From positions 1-64,000 of the forward strand of contig NZ_CAKKNC010000010.1 of the NCBI RefSeq assembly GCF_918741285.1: a stretch of 64,000 nt of DNA. Reading direction: 5' to 3'. Shown in pieces: positions 15,383 through 24,401 of the stretch. The translations under genes were made by a program, and so were the position numbers. The notes beneath the pieces are model-generated. The model was not told the DNA's origin, searched no databases, and saw nothing but the letters and a program-made list of their open reading frames with translations. This DNA comes from Sphingobium sp. CECT 9361. Lineage in GTDB: Bacteria; Pseudomonadota; Alphaproteobacteria; Sphingomonadales; Sphingomonadaceae. Positions within the stretch are counted from its first letter, which is position 1. Every line of letters starts with the position of its first letter.

Positions 15383-16540
15383 ATGGCCATGCTTGGTAGC
15401 GCCGATACCTTCATCGTCGATGTGCCGACGATCCGCCCGCACGTTCTTGCCATGGCGACCATGCATTCGCAGGCGATGGTGATCGTGCGCCTGACTGACC
15501 GTGACGGTATCGAAGGCGTGGGCGAAGGCGCCACGATCGGCGGCCTCAGTTATGGCCAGGAAAGTCCCGAGAGCATCAAGTCCGCGATCGACACATACAT
15601 CGTTCCCGTCCTCGAAACCTGCGATATTGCGCGGGTTGGCGCGACCATGGCCAAGGTCGCCCGATGCGTTCGCGGCAATCATTTCGCCAAATGTGCGGTG
15701 GAAACCGCCCTTTTGGATATGGCCGGCAAGCGCCTGGGCATCCCGGTTTCCGAGTTGATCGGCGGAGGGCGGGTACGCGATACTCTTCCCGTCGCATGGA
15801 CACTGGCAAGCGGCGATACCGAACGCGACATCGCCGAAGGCGAGAAGATGCTCGATCTTGCGCGCCATCGCATCTTTAAGCTGAAGATCGGCAAGAGAGA
15901 CGTTCGAGACGACGTCGCTCATGTCGGCGCGATCTGCAAAGCCCTGGGAAGCCGCGCCAGCGTGCGTGTCGATGTCAACCAGAACTGGTCCGAGGCGCAG
16001 GCCAAGCTCGGCATGGCGATGCTGCACGATGTCGGCTGCGACCTTGTTGAACAGCCTATCGCCGGAGATGACCTGGCTGCGATGGCCCGCCTGACCACGG
16101 CGCAGGCGGCTCCGCTGATGGCGGATGAAGCGCTCCACGGCCCACGCTCCGCATTGCGTATCGCGTCGGCGGGGGCCGCTGGAGTTTTTGCGCTCAAGAT
16201 CGCGCAGTCAGGCGGCCTGTTCGCCGCAGCCGAAGTTGCAGCGATCGGCACTGCGGCAGGCATTGGTCTTTACGGCGGTACGATGCTGGAAGGTGGCGTC
16301 GGGACGATCGCCTCTGCCCATGTCTTTGCGACCGTGCCGGAACTCGCCTGGGGCACCGAATTGTTTGGACCGCTGCTACAGGTCGAGGAAATCCTCAGCC
16401 AGCCGCTCGGCTATGCCGACTTTTCGCTGGCTGTGCCGACGGGGCCTGGTCTGGGCATCGCGCTCGACGACGACAAGGTCGCTTTCTTCCGGCGTGACCG
16501 GACCGCCCCCCTTCTTCACGCTGTCAGCACAGGAGCATAA
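15383..16540 (+). CDS. catB: Muconate cycloisomerase
   Basis: This 385-residue enolase-superfamily enzyme converts cis,cis-muconate to muconolactone. The catalytic KxK motif is in IFKLKIGKRD and the metal ligands are in RVDVNQNW, VEQPIAG and LMADEAL. The second lysine is in FALKIAQSGG and the C-terminal glutamate region is in GGTMLEGGVG. Length and all motifs agree with true MLE rather than the dehydratase-like relative at 8806-9993. GGAG lies about ten bases upstream of ATG 15383. It is the first gene of the operon and catC follows after 3 bases. Confidence 0.92.
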   Translation: MAMLGSADTFIVDVPTIRPHVLAMATMHSQAMVIVRLTDRDGIEGVGEGATIGGLSYGQESPESIKSAIDTYIVPVLETCDIARVGATMAKVARCVRGNHFAKCAVETALLDMAGKRLGIPVSELIGGGRVRDTLPVAWTLASGDTERDIAEGEKMLDLARHRIFKLKIGKRDVRDDVAHVGAICKALGSRASVRVDVNQNWSEAQAKLGMAMLHDVGCDLVEQPIAGDDLAAMARLTTAQAAPLMADEALHGPRSALRIASAGAAGVFALKIAQSGGLFAAAEVAAIGTAAGIGLYGGTMLEGGVGTIASAHVFATVPELAWGTELFGPLLQVEEILSQPLGYADFSLAVPTGPGLGIALDDDKVAFFRRDRTAPLLHAVSTGA

Positions 16541-16543
16541 GCC

Positions 16544-16834
16544 ATGCTGTTCATGGTCGAAATGGACGTCAACATTCCGCTGGATTTTGATGAGCAGGCG
16601 GCAGCGAAGATCAAGGCCGCCGAAAAGGCGTATTTTCAGCAACTCCAGAAGGCAGGAACCTGGCGGCATATCTGGCGCAAGATCGGCCTGTATTCGAACG
16701 TCTCCATCTTCGACGTCGAGAGCAATGCCGCGCTGCACGACACGTTGATGGCACTGCCGCTCTACCCTTTCATGACCATGAAAATAACGGCGCTGTGTCG
16801 CCATCCTTCGTCCATCCATGACGATGATCGCTGA
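16544..16834 (+). CDS. catC: Muconolactone delta-isomerase
   Basis: The 96-residue protein starts MLFMVEMDVNIPLDFD and contains WRHIWRKIGLYSNVSIFDVE and LPLYPFMTMKITALCRHPSS, all hallmarks of CatC. The enzyme forms a homodecamer that converts muconolactone to 3-oxoadipate enol-lactone. The gene sits 3 bases after catB and 39 bases before catA, so it belongs to the same transcript. Full length. Confidence 0.93.
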   Translation: MLFMVEMDVNIPLDFDEQAAAKIKAAEKAYFQQLQKAGTWRHIWRKIGLYSNVSIFDVESNAALHDTLMALPLYPFMTMKITALCRHPSSIHDDDR

Positions 16835-16873
16835 TCGCTACCTGAACGAAAACAAATCCCTGGGAGAGAATAT

Positions 16874-17800
16874 ATGGACGTCAGCTTCGTAAAGACCCCC
16901 GAAATCCAGCAACTGCTTGATCGCGCCGCCGGCGTGAACGAAAGCGGTGGCAACCCGCGCCTCAAGGCGATCATGCGTGACCTCACCGAATCCGTGATGA
17001 ACGTGATCGTCCGGCAGGACATCTCGGAAAGCGAATTCTGGCTGGCCATCAAATATCTCTCGGAAAGCGCGGGAGAAATCGGCTTGATCGTTCCGGGTAC
17101 CGGGCTGGAACATTTCCTCGACCTGTATATGGATGCCAAGGACGTTGAGGCAGGCCGCAGCGGCGGTACCCCCCGGACCATCGAAGGCCCCCTTTATGTC
17201 GAGGGCGCGCCCATCGTTGACGGTGATGGCAGCGTCAATCTGACATCCGATCCGGATGATGGCGCCCAGATATTGCACATGACCGGCGCCGTGACCGGCC
17301 CTGAAGGGGAAGCGGTAGCGAACGCGATCGTCCATGTATGGCATGCCGATTCGAAGGGGTGGTATTCACATTTCGACCCGACGCGCGAGCAGACCCCGTT
17401 CAACAACCGTCGTCGCATCAAGCTCGGCGCTGACGGGCGTTATGCGTTCCATTCGAAGCAGCCCAGCGGCTATTCGGTGCCGCCGGGCGGGGCGACCGAT
17501 AAATTGATGCAGGCGCTCGGCCGTCACGGCAATCGTCCCGCGCACGTCCATTTCTTCATCGAGGCGCCCGGCTATCGCACGCTGACGACACAGATCAACT
17601 TTGGCGATGATCCCTTTGCGGCGGATGACTTCGCATTTGGCACGCGCGAAGGCTTGCTGCCGGTGCCAAGCCGTCAGGGTGACAGCGCCTATATCCAGTT
17701 CGACTTCCAGCTACAGCGCGCGGCAGACGCTTCGGACGAGGGTTTTACTACCCGCAGCCGTGCCGCAGCGGAAGCTGCGGTCGAGACCGAGAGCGCCTGA
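16874..17800 (+). CDS. catA: Catechol 1,2-dioxygenase (intradiol)
   Basis: The 308-residue enzyme has the helical N-terminal dimerisation domain of catechol 1,2-dioxygenases and the non-haem Fe(III) site. The tyrosine ligands are in IEGPLYVEGAP and GWYSHFD, and the histidines are in PAHVHFF. Intradiol cleavage of catechol yields cis,cis-muconate, the substrate of the upstream CatB. The start ATG 16874 follows GGGAGAG. The C-terminal ~30 residues are an acidic and alanine-rich tail beyond the core, slightly longer than usual. Specificity for catechol over chlorocatechols or hydroxyquinol is inferred from operon context. Confidence 0.93.
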   Translation: MDVSFVKTPEIQQLLDRAAGVNESGGNPRLKAIMRDLTESVMNVIVRQDISESEFWLAIKYLSESAGEIGLIVPGTGLEHFLDLYMDAKDVEAGRSGGTPRTIEGPLYVEGAPIVDGDGSVNLTSDPDDGAQILHMTGAVTGPEGEAVANAIVHVWHADSKGWYSHFDPTREQTPFNNRRRIKLGADGRYAFHSKQPSGYSVPPGGATDKLMQALGRHGNRPAHVHFFIEAPGYRTLTTQINFGDDPFAADDFAFGTREGLLPVPSRQGDSAYIQFDFQLQRAADASDEGFTTRSRAAAEAAVETESA

Positions 17801-17832
17801 ACCACAGCCTTAAGGAACGGGAGACAGGACTC

Positions 17833-19191
17833 ATGTACGAAAACCTCATGCACCGGATCTCGACCGCTGTGGTCGACGATCCACAAACCGGGGACTTCCG
17901 CTGCCGCCGGGACGTATTCACCGATGTTGAATTGTTTGAACTGGAGATGAAGTACATCTTCGAAAGCAACTGGGTCTATCTTGCCCATGAGAGCCAGTTG
18001 CCCAGCAAGAACGACTATCTCACGGCCTGGATCGGGCGTACGCCGGTGATCCTCAATCGGGCCAAGGACGGTGGCCTTAACGGCGTCGTCAACGCCTGCG
18101 CGCATCGCGGCGCCAAGCTGTGCCGGCGCAAGCGCGGAAATCAACCGCTCTTCGTCTGTCCGTTCCACGGCTGGAGTTTCAAGACCGACGGCAAGCTGCT
18201 GCGCGCCAAGGACGCCAGCACCGGGGCGTATCCCGACAGCTTCGACCATGAAGGTTCGCACGACCTCACCCGCGTGCGGATCGAAAGCTATCGCGGCTTC
18301 GTGTTCGGGTCGCTGAACCACGACGTATTGCCGCTGGCGGATCATCTTGGCGAGGCGAAAGTCATCATTGACCAGATGGTCGATCAGGCGCCCGATGGTC
18401 TGGAAGTGCTCGTCGGCAATTCCACCTATACCTTCGATGGTAACTGGAAAATGCAGATGGAGAATGGCTGCGACGGCTATCATGTCAGCTCCGTTCACGA
18501 AAACTACCAGTCCACCATGGGCCGTCGCGCCGAAGGCGGGACCAAGGCGGTGGACGCCAATGGCTGGTCCAAGGCCCCCGCGAGCGGCGTTTACGGTTTC
18601 GAACATGGTCATATCCTGCTCTGGACGCAGTTGCTCAATCCTGAGGTGCGTCCGATCTGGAGCCACAAGGGCCAGCTTGAGGATCGTCTTGGCGAAGATC
18701 GGGCCAGGTTTATACTGGAGCAGACCCGTAATCTGGCGGTCTATCCCAATGTATTTCTGATGGACCAGTTCTCGACCCAGATCCGTGTCGTGCGGCCGAT
18801 CGACGTGCATACCACCGAAGTCACCATCTATTGCTATGCCCCCAAGGGCGAGAGCGCCGGGGATCGCGCCCACCGCATCCGCCAATATGAGGATTTCTTC
18901 AACGTCACCGGCATGGGTACGCCCGACGACCTGGAGGAATTTCGCTCCTGCCAGTCGGCTTACGAAGGTGCGGGCGAGCTTTGGAACGACCTCAGCCGTG
19001 GCGCAACCAGATGGATCGACGGGCCAGATGCCAATGCCAAGGCGATGGGGATGAACCCGCTGCTTTCCAGCGAGCGCAGCGAGGACGAGGGCCTGTTCGT
19101 TCGCCAGCACGAATTCTGGGCGCAGATCATGCTGGCGGGCATCGCCAAGGAAGCCGAGGCGGCGGCCGCGAAGATGGAGGCAGCGGAATGA
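17833..19191 (+). CDS. benA: Benzoate-type aromatic ring-hydroxylating dioxygenase, large subunit
   Basis: The 452-residue alpha subunit has a Rieske [2Fe-2S] site (CAHRGAKLC ... CPFHGWSF, residues ~95-125) and the mononuclear iron site ENGCDGYHVSSVH around residue 220. The C-terminal GMGTPDDLEEFRSCQ stretch is seen in the BenA/XylX/AntA group. It attacks the ring of a benzoate-like acid with O2, forming a cis-diol carboxylate. The downstream diol dehydrogenase and catechol genes support benzoate as the substrate, but anthranilate or a substituted benzoate cannot be excluded. benB overlaps its stop by ATGA. Confidence 0.9.
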   Translation: MYENLMHRISTAVVDDPQTGDFRCRRDVFTDVELFELEMKYIFESNWVYLAHESQLPSKNDYLTAWIGRTPVILNRAKDGGLNGVVNACAHRGAKLCRRKRGNQPLFVCPFHGWSFKTDGKLLRAKDASTGAYPDSFDHEGSHDLTRVRIESYRGFVFGSLNHDVLPLADHLGEAKVIIDQMVDQAPDGLEVLVGNSTYTFDGNWKMQMENGCDGYHVSSVHENYQSTMGRRAEGGTKAVDANGWSKAPASGVYGFEHGHILLWTQLLNPEVRPIWSHKGQLEDRLGEDRARFILEQTRNLAVYPNVFLMDQFSTQIRVVRPIDVHTTEVTIYCYAPKGESAGDRAHRIRQYEDFFNVTGMGTPDDLEEFRSCQSAYEGAGELWNDLSRGATRWIDGPDANAKAMGMNPLLSSERSEDEGLFVRQHEFWAQIMLAGIAKEAEAAAAKMEAAE

Positions 19192-19700
19192 GTACGCTCG
19201 ATATGACCAGGGATGCTTTGTCCTATGGCGACATCTGTGCCTTCCTCTACCGTGAAGCACGGTTGCTGGATGACAGGGAGTTCGACGCGTGGCTCGAATG
19301 TTATGCGGACAGCGCCGAATACTGGATGCCGGCATGGACCGACGACGATGAACTGAGCACCGACCCGCAGACTGAGATATCGCTGATCTACTATGGCAAC
19401 CGCCGGGGCCTGGAGGATCGGGTGTACCGTCTGAAAACGGAACGTTCGTCCGCCAGCACGCCCGAAGCCCGTACTGCGCATTTCATCGGCAATGTCGAGA
19501 TATTGGAACGCCGGGGGAGAGCGGTGGACCTGCGGTATAACTGGCACACGCTCAGCCATCGTTACCAGCAGACGGCGCAGTTCTTCGGGACGACGTTCCT
19601 GACGCTCGACACGGCTGGCAATGATCCAAAGATCCTGAAGAAGAAGATCGTTCTGAAGGACGATTATATTCATCAGGTCATCGATGTGTACCACGTGTGA
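19188..19700 (+). CDS. benB: Benzoate-type dioxygenase, small (beta) subunit
   Basis: From ATG 19188, overlapping the benA stop, the protein is 170 residues. It has the NTF2-like fold of ring-hydroxylase beta subunits: DICAFLYREARLLDDREFDA, WLECYADSAEYWMPAW, RTAHFIGNVEI and TFLTLDTAGNDPKILKKKI near the end. It is structural, forming an alpha3beta3 hexamer with BenA. A longer upstream frame exists only as a shadow of benA. Strong translational coupling fits equal stoichiometry. Confidence 0.92.
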   Translation: MSTLDMTRDALSYGDICAFLYREARLLDDREFDAWLECYADSAEYWMPAWTDDDELSTDPQTEISLIYYGNRRGLEDRVYRLKTERSSASTPEARTAHFIGNVEILERRGRAVDLRYNWHTLSHRYQQTAQFFGTTFLTLDTAGNDPKILKKKIVLKDDYIHQVIDVYHV

Positions 19701-19710
19701 GGAAATGGCG

Positions 19711-20496
19711 ATGATTTTCCCCGGACGTTTCGCTGGCAAGGTGATGATGATAACCGGCGCTGCCCAAGGTATCGGGGCGGGCGTCGCCACCCGCGCTGCT
19801 GCCGAAGGCGCACAGGTGATGCTCGTCGACCGCGCCGATTTCGTGACCGATGTAGAACAGGCCATCGTCGCTGCGGGTGGCAAGGCCGTTTCGATCTGTT
19901 GCGATCTTGAGACTTATGCAGGCGCAGCCGAGGCGACGACCGCGGCGATCGTGGCGTTCGGGCGGATCGACATCCTCATCAACAATGTCGGCGGGGCGAT
20001 CCGCATGCGGCCTTATGCCGAGTTCGAACCAGCGCAGATCGACGCGGAAATTCGTCGGTCGCTCATGCCGACGCTCTATTGCTGCCATGCGGTTCTGCCG
20101 ACGATGCTGGCGCAGGGCGCGGGTACGATCGTCAACCTGTCGTCGAACGCGACGCGGGGCATCCGCCGGGTGCCATATTCCGCGGCGAAGGGCGGGATCA
20201 ACGGACTGACTCAGGCTCTGGCGATGGAATATGCGGAAAGTGGCATCCGCGTCGTCGCCACGGCGCCCGGTGGCACTTCGGCACCCCCGCGCCGGGTAGC
20301 CCGCAATGTGGAGGGCGACACCGCGCAAGAGCAGGCATGGATGGCCGAGGCCATCGCGCAGGTCACCTCATCCGCCTTCATGAAGCGCTACGGAACGCTT
20401 GATGAACAAATCGCGCCGATCCTGTTCCTGGCCTCCGACGAGGCGAGCTACGTGACTGGCTCGACGCTGCCAGTCGCGGGCGGCGACCTTGGTTAA
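19711..20496 (+). CDS. benD: cis-1,2-dihydroxycyclohexadiene carboxylate dehydrogenase (SDR)
   Basis: This is a classical short-chain dehydrogenase of 261 residues from ATG 19711, chosen because GAGGA stands 7 bases upstream; ATGs at 19684 and 19705 are badly spaced. It has TGAAQGIG for NAD binding, NNVGG, an active-site YSAAK and the C-terminal SYVTGSTLPVAGGD. BenD oxidises the dihydrodiol carboxylate made by BenAB and releases CO2 to give catechol. It follows benB directly and precedes the CoA-transferase genes. Confidence 0.88.
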   Translation: MIFPGRFAGKVMMITGAAQGIGAGVATRAAAEGAQVMLVDRADFVTDVEQAIVAAGGKAVSICCDLETYAGAAEATTAAIVAFGRIDILINNVGGAIRMRPYAEFEPAQIDAEIRRSLMPTLYCCHAVLPTMLAQGAGTIVNLSSNATRGIRRVPYSAAKGGINGLTQALAMEYAESGIRVVATAPGGTSAPPRRVARNVEGDTAQEQAWMAEAIAQVTSSAFMKRYGTLDEQIAPILFLASDEASYVTGSTLPVAGGDLG

Positions 20497-20507
20497 GGAG
20501 ACATCGT

Positions 20508-21230
20508 ATGTCCAAGATTTATGATAGCCCAAGGGTCGCACTGGAAGGTTTGTTATTCGATGGCATGACTATCATGTCTGGCGGGTTTGGCCTCTCTGGC
20601 AATCCCGAGAGTCTGATCCCTGAAGTCCGCGCCGCTGGCGTGAGAGACTTGACGGTCATCTCGAACAATGCCGGTGCCGACGGTTTCGGCCTGTGGATGC
20701 TGCTGGAAAGCCGCCAGATCAGGAAGATGATTTCGTCCTATGTGGGCGAGAACAAGCTGTTCGAAAGCCAGTATCTGTCGGGCGAACTGGAACTTGAACT
20801 CAACCCGCAAGGTACGTTGGCGGAGCGTATTCGCGCAGGCGGCGCGGGGATTCCGGCCTTCTACACCAAGACGGGGGTCGGCACCGTGGTTGCCGAAGGC
20901 AAGCCGGTCGAGATGTTCGAGGGCGAGGAATATGTGCGCGAAACCTGGCTGCGCGCCGACTTGTCGATCATAAAGGCATGGCGTGCCGATCCTGAGGGCA
21001 ATCTGATGTTCCGCAAGACAGCGCGCAACTTCAACCCGAACATGGCGACGGCCGGCAAGGTCACCGTGGTCGAAGTCGAAGAGATCGTTCCGGAAGGCAC
21101 ATTTGATCCTGACTGCATCCATACTCCCGGCATCTACGTCGACCGCGTGATACTCTCCACCGTCAACGAAAAGCGCATCGAGAAACGGACCGTGCGCACC
21201 AGAGAGTCTGAAAAGCTGGAGACCGTATAA
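20508..21230 (+). CDS. catI: 3-oxoadipate CoA-transferase subunit A
   Basis: The 240-residue protein has the CoA-transferase family I alpha-subunit sequence: [19 protein letters not shown], the [11 protein letters not shown] loop, and [10 protein letters not shown]. It pairs with the next gene, whose start overlaps its stop by one base (TAATG). Together they move CoA from succinyl-CoA to 3-oxoadipate. PcaI/CatI and SCOT-type acetoacetate enzymes are very close, so the substrate is taken from operon context. GGAG precedes the ATG at 20508. Confidence 0.88.
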   Translation: MSKIYDSPRVALEGLLFDGMTIMSGGFGLSGNPESLIPEVRAAGVRDLTVISNNAGADGFGLWMLLESRQIRKMISSYVGENKLFESQYLSGELELELNPQGTLAERIRAGGAGIPAFYTKTGVGTVVAEGKPVEMFEGEEYVRETWLRADLSIIKAWRADPEGNLMFRKTARNFNPNMATAGKVTVVEVEEIVPEGTFDPDCIHTPGIYVDRVILSTVNEKRIEKRTVRTRESEKLETV

Positions 21231-21889
21231 TGGCCTGGACTCGCGAAGACATGGCCGCGCGTGCCGGCAGGGAACTGCGCGATGGCTATTATGTGAATTT
21301 GGGGATCGGCATCCCGACCCTTGTGGCAAACCATGTTCCCCAAGGTATCAAGGTGACGCTTCAGTCGGAAAACGGCATGCTTGGCATTGGCCCTTTTCCC
21401 TATGATGAGGACGTCGATCCGGATCTCATCAATGCGGGCAAGCAGACGATCACCGCGTTGCCGACCTCCAGCTTTTTCTCCAGCGCAGACAGCTTCGCGA
21501 TGATCCGTGGCGGCCATATCGATATGGCGGTGCTCGGCGCGATGGAGGTTTCGGCCAATGGCGATCTCGCCAACTGGACGATCCCCGGCAAAATGGTCAA
21601 GGGCATGGGCGGGGCGATGGACCTCGTCGCGGGCGTGAAGAAGGTTATCGTGGTCATGGATCACGTATCGAAGCAGGGCGAACCCAAAATCCTGCCCGAA
21701 TGTACCCTGCCGCTCACGGGCAAGCGTGTGGTCGACCTCATTATCACTGATCTGGCCGTCATTGCCGTGGATCGCAAGTCGGGCGGCCTCACGCTTGTCG
21801 AACTGGCAAGCGATGTCACCCAGGCCGAGGTTCTGGCCAAGACAGGCGCTCCGCTGACCCTTTCCGACCGTGCGCTGGCCACGACATAA
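21230..21889 (+). CDS. catJ: 3-oxoadipate CoA-transferase subunit B
   Basis: The 219-residue beta subunit contains the catalytic glutamate in LQSENGMLG, plus [19 protein letters not shown] and [20 protein letters not shown], all typical of family I transferases. It is translationally coupled to catI. The product 3-oxoadipyl-CoA is the substrate of the thiolase encoded at the operon end. Confidence 0.9.
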   Translation: MAWTREDMAARAGRELRDGYYVNLGIGIPTLVANHVPQGIKVTLQSENGMLGIGPFPYDEDVDPDLINAGKQTITALPTSSFFSSADSFAMIRGGHIDMAVLGAMEVSANGDLANWTIPGKMVKGMGGAMDLVAGVKKVIVVMDHVSKQGEPKILPECTLPLTGKRVVDLIITDLAVIAVDRKSGGLTLVELASDVTQAEVLAKTGAPLTLSDRALATT

Positions 21890-21906
21890 TTTACAGGAAC
21901 GATGAC

Positions 21907-22224
21907 GTGCCGAAAATGATAGTTGTCGAACGATCGGGAAAAGAAGTCTCTATCGACGCACGCGATGGCGTGACCGTCATGGAAGCCATTCGGGATTCCG
22001 GCGTGGACGAATTACTCGCGCTCTGCGGCGGTTGCTGCTCATGCGCGACCTGTCACATCATCGTCGATACAGATTGGCTGGCACATGTAGGCCCAGCGTC
22101 GGGCGACGAGGACGATCTGCTGGATTCCTCCGATCATCGCACGGCGGGTTCACGCCTGTCCTGTCAAATTCCCCTGACCGCCAGCCTCGACGGCCTGTGC
22201 GTTACCATCGCACCGGAGGATTGA
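21907..22224 (+). CDS. [2Fe-2S] ferredoxin, adrenodoxin/putidaredoxin type
   Basis: The 105-residue protein has a ligand pattern LCGGCCSCATCH followed by a distant cysteine in RLSCQIPL, as in adrenodoxin- and putidaredoxin-type ferredoxins. The GTG start at 21907 has AGGAACG upstream. In classical ben operons the electron donor is BenC, a fused ferredoxin-reductase. Here a standalone ferredoxin is embedded between catJ and catD, and no reductase gene is in the window. The most economical role is electron donor to BenAB, with a reductase encoded elsewhere; that role is inference. Confidence 0.85.
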   Translation: MPKMIVVERSGKEVSIDARDGVTVMEAIRDSGVDELLALCGGCCSCATCHIIVDTDWLAHVGPASGDEDDLLDSSDHRTAGSRLSCQIPLTASLDGLCVTIAPED

Positions 22225-22227
22225 GCC

Positions 22228-23007
22228 ATGCCTGTCGTAAAGGTTCCTCATGCCAGCCTCTACTGGAAGCTTGACGGCCGCGATGATGCGCCTGCTCTGA
22301 TACTGCTCAATTCCATTGGCACCGACATGGGCCTTTGGGATGCGGCGCTGCCCTATCTGCGCGAACATTTTGCCCTGTTGCGGATCGACACGCGCGGCCA
22401 TGGCGCTTCCACGGCGGAGCCGGGCGACTACACGCTACAATTGCTGGCAGAGGATGTTCTGGCGGCGGCCGATGCGGCGGGGCTATCGCATTTCTCTTTG
22501 GCGGGGGTTTCGCTGGGCGGGATGATCGGCATGGAACTGGCGTTGAACAGCCCGGATCGACTGCATAAGCTGGCACTTATATGCACATCGGCGACCATGG
22601 ACCCCGCATCATGGAATGATCGTATCGCCAAGGTCCGTACCGAAGGGATGGCCGCCATCGCTGACCTTGCGATGGGCAGGTTTCTCTCTGAAGCCTTCCT
22701 GGCCGGGAACCCTGCCGTCTATGAGACTGTGCGCCGCAATTTCATCAGCATGGACGCCGAAGCCTATGCCGGCTGCGGCGCAGCGATCCGCGACATGGAC
22801 CTTTCCAACCGCATCTCCCGCATTGCGTGTCCAACGCTCGTCGTCACCGGATCGCGCGATAGCTCGACGCCCTATGAGGGCCATGGCGACTATCTGGTCG
22901 CGCAAATTCCCGGTGCATCCCATTGCCCATTGGGGGCCGCACACCTCGCTCCGCTCGAAGCGCCCGCGGCGCTGGCCGGGCTGCTCGTCTCTTTCCTCGA
23001 AGGCTGA
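22228..23007 (+). CDS. catD: 3-oxoadipate enol-lactonase
   Basis: This is a 259-residue alpha/beta hydrolase. The nucleophile serine is in GVSLGGMIG, the acid in TGSRDSSTP and the histidine in PGASHCPLG. The N-terminal NSIGTDMGLWDAALPYL, with the family's NS(L/I)GTD oxyanion loop, identifies the PcaD/CatD group. It hydrolyses 3-oxoadipate enol-lactone from CatC to 3-oxoadipate. It starts 3 bases after the ferredoxin stop and ends just before the thiolase start. Confidence 0.9.
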   Translation: MPVVKVPHASLYWKLDGRDDAPALILLNSIGTDMGLWDAALPYLREHFALLRIDTRGHGASTAEPGDYTLQLLAEDVLAAADAAGLSHFSLAGVSLGGMIGMELALNSPDRLHKLALICTSATMDPASWNDRIAKVRTEGMAAIADLAMGRFLSEAFLAGNPAVYETVRRNFISMDAEAYAGCGAAIRDMDLSNRISRIACPTLVVTGSRDSSTPYEGHGDYLVAQIPGASHCPLGAAHLAPLEAPAALAGLLVSFLEG

Positions 23008-23011
23008 TTTG

Positions 23012-24214
23012 ATGACGCAAGCCTATATCTGCGATGCCGTCCGCACCCCGATCGGCAAGTTGAATGGCAGCCTGTCCGGCATCCGCGCCGACGATCTCGC
23101 CGCGCTGCCGCTGCGTGCGCTTGTGGAGCGTAATCCAGGCGTGGACTGGGCTGCGCTCGACGACGTGATCCTTGGCTGCGCCAATCAGGCGGGCGAGGAC
23201 AACCGCAATGTTGCGCGCATGGCGACGCTGCTGGCGGGGTTGCCCGAAGGCGTGCCGGGCGTCACCGTGAACCGTCTGTGCAGTTCCGGTCTTAATGCCC
23301 TGGGCATAGCGGCACAGGCTATCCGCAGCGGTGATGCGGATTTCCTTATCGCGGGCGGAGCCGAGAGCATGACTCGCGCGCCCTATGTGCTGGGTAAAGC
23401 GGGCAGCGCCTTTGGCCGCGACCAGAAGATCGAGGACACGACGCTGGGCTGGCGCTTCATCAACCCGGCGATGAAGGCGGCCTATGGCGTCGACACCATG
23501 CCGCAGACCGGCGAAAATGTTGCAGCGCAATGGCAGGTGAGCCGCGAGGAGCAGGATCGCTTTGCCCTTGCCAGCCAGGAGAAGGCGGCGCGCGCGCAGG
23601 CCAGCGGTCGCCTTGCTGCCGAGATTGTCCCGGTGTCGATCCTTCAGCGCAGGGGCGACCCGATCCTATTCGAGCATGACGAACATCTGCGTCCGACAAG
23701 CCTGGAGGCGCTGGCACGGCTTAAGCCGGTTGTGATGCCGGACGGCACCGTGACGGCGGGTAATGCTTCGGGCCTTAACGATGGCGCGGCGGCGATCCTG
23801 GTGGCGTCGGAGAAAGCGGCGACAAAGCATGGACTGACCCCGCGCGCCCGCGTAATCGGGATGGCGGCGGCGGGCATAGCGCCGCGCATCATGGGCGCCG
23901 GCCCGATTGAGGCCGCGCGCAAGCTGCTTGCCCGTAACGGATTGGGTGTCGATGCGCTTGACGTTATCGAACTTAACGAGGCCTTCGCCAGTCAGGCCAT
24001 CGCCACTCTGCGCGATCTGGATATCGACCCCTTCGATCCGCGAGTGAACCCGAATGGTGGCGCAATCGCACTGGGTCATCCGCTTGGCATGTCCGGCGCC
24101 CGTATCGCCCTTTCGGCTGCCGAGGAACTACACTGTGTCGGCGGGCGCTACGCTCTGGTTTTCATGTGTATCGGCGTCGGCCAGGGTCTCGCCTTGTTGA
24201 TGGAACGCGTGTGA
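23012..24214 (+). CDS. catF: 3-oxoadipyl-CoA thiolase
   Basis: From ATG 23012 the protein is 400 residues and starts TQAYICDAVRTPIGKLNGSL. The acyl-accepting cysteine is in NRLCSSGLNAL (~residue 90). The catalytic histidine is in GGAIALGHPLGMSGAR and the second cysteine in FMCIGVGQG. It cleaves 3-oxoadipyl-CoA to succinyl-CoA and acetyl-CoA, the last step of the pathway. PcaF-type thiolases are close to acetoacetyl-CoA thiolases; the operon places it in the 3-oxoadipate branch. It is the last gene of the operon. Confidence 0.9.
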   Translation: MTQAYICDAVRTPIGKLNGSLSGIRADDLAALPLRALVERNPGVDWAALDDVILGCANQAGEDNRNVARMATLLAGLPEGVPGVTVNRLCSSGLNALGIAAQAIRSGDADFLIAGGAESMTRAPYVLGKAGSAFGRDQKIEDTTLGWRFINPAMKAAYGVDTMPQTGENVAAQWQVSREEQDRFALASQEKAARAQASGRLAAEIVPVSILQRRGDPILFEHDEHLRPTSLEALARLKPVVMPDGTVTAGNASGLNDGAAAILVASEKAATKHGLTPRARVIGMAAAGIAPRIMGAGPIEAARKLLARNGLGVDALDVIELNEAFASQAIATLRDLDIDPFDPRVNPNGGAIALGHPLGMSGARIALSAAEELHCVGGRYALVFMCIGVGQGLALLMERV

Positions 24215-24220
24215 TGGCTT

Positions 24221-24238
24221 TTGTGGTCCAGACCACAA
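24221..24238. promoter_or_regulatory. 18-bp GntR-style palindrome upstream of TonB receptor
   Basis: TTGTGGTC-CA-GACCACAA is an exact palindrome. Its core TGGT-N4-ACCA resembles FadR/GntR-family operators. It lies 7 bases after the thiolase stop and 160 bases upstream of the receptor gene. The 2-base centre and lack of a T-run argue against a terminator. No GntR gene is in the window. Confidence 0.5.
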
Positions 24239-24401
24239 TAGTCTTGGGTCAACCAAGGGAGAGGGCAGATAATATATGCTGAGAAAGAGATCGGTAAAAT
24301 ACGCATGCGATCATTTTGCCAGCATGTGTTCGCTGCACGATCGCAATATTCAAAAATCTGCCGATCATAAAATCGTACAATCAGAAAACTAAAGGGGAAT
24401 A

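Noticed and set aside
15365-16138. 257-codon minus-strand frame
   Set aside because: Antisense to catB; no motifs, no ribosome binding site.
17689-19335. 548-codon open frame on the minus strand
   Set aside because: It is a shadow of benA/benB in a GC-rich region; the plus strand carries clear Rieske and beta-subunit sequence and the minus frame has no family features.
15383-22224. Assignment as anthranilate or chlorobenzoate pathway
   Set aside because: The presence of a diol-carboxylate dehydrogenase argues against anthranilate, and no chlorocatechol-type features or dienelactone hydrolase are present; benzoate is the simplest reading, although not proven.
24221-24238. Palindrome after catF read as a terminator
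   Set aside because: A 2-base centre gives no full hairpin and no T-run follows; an operator is more likely.
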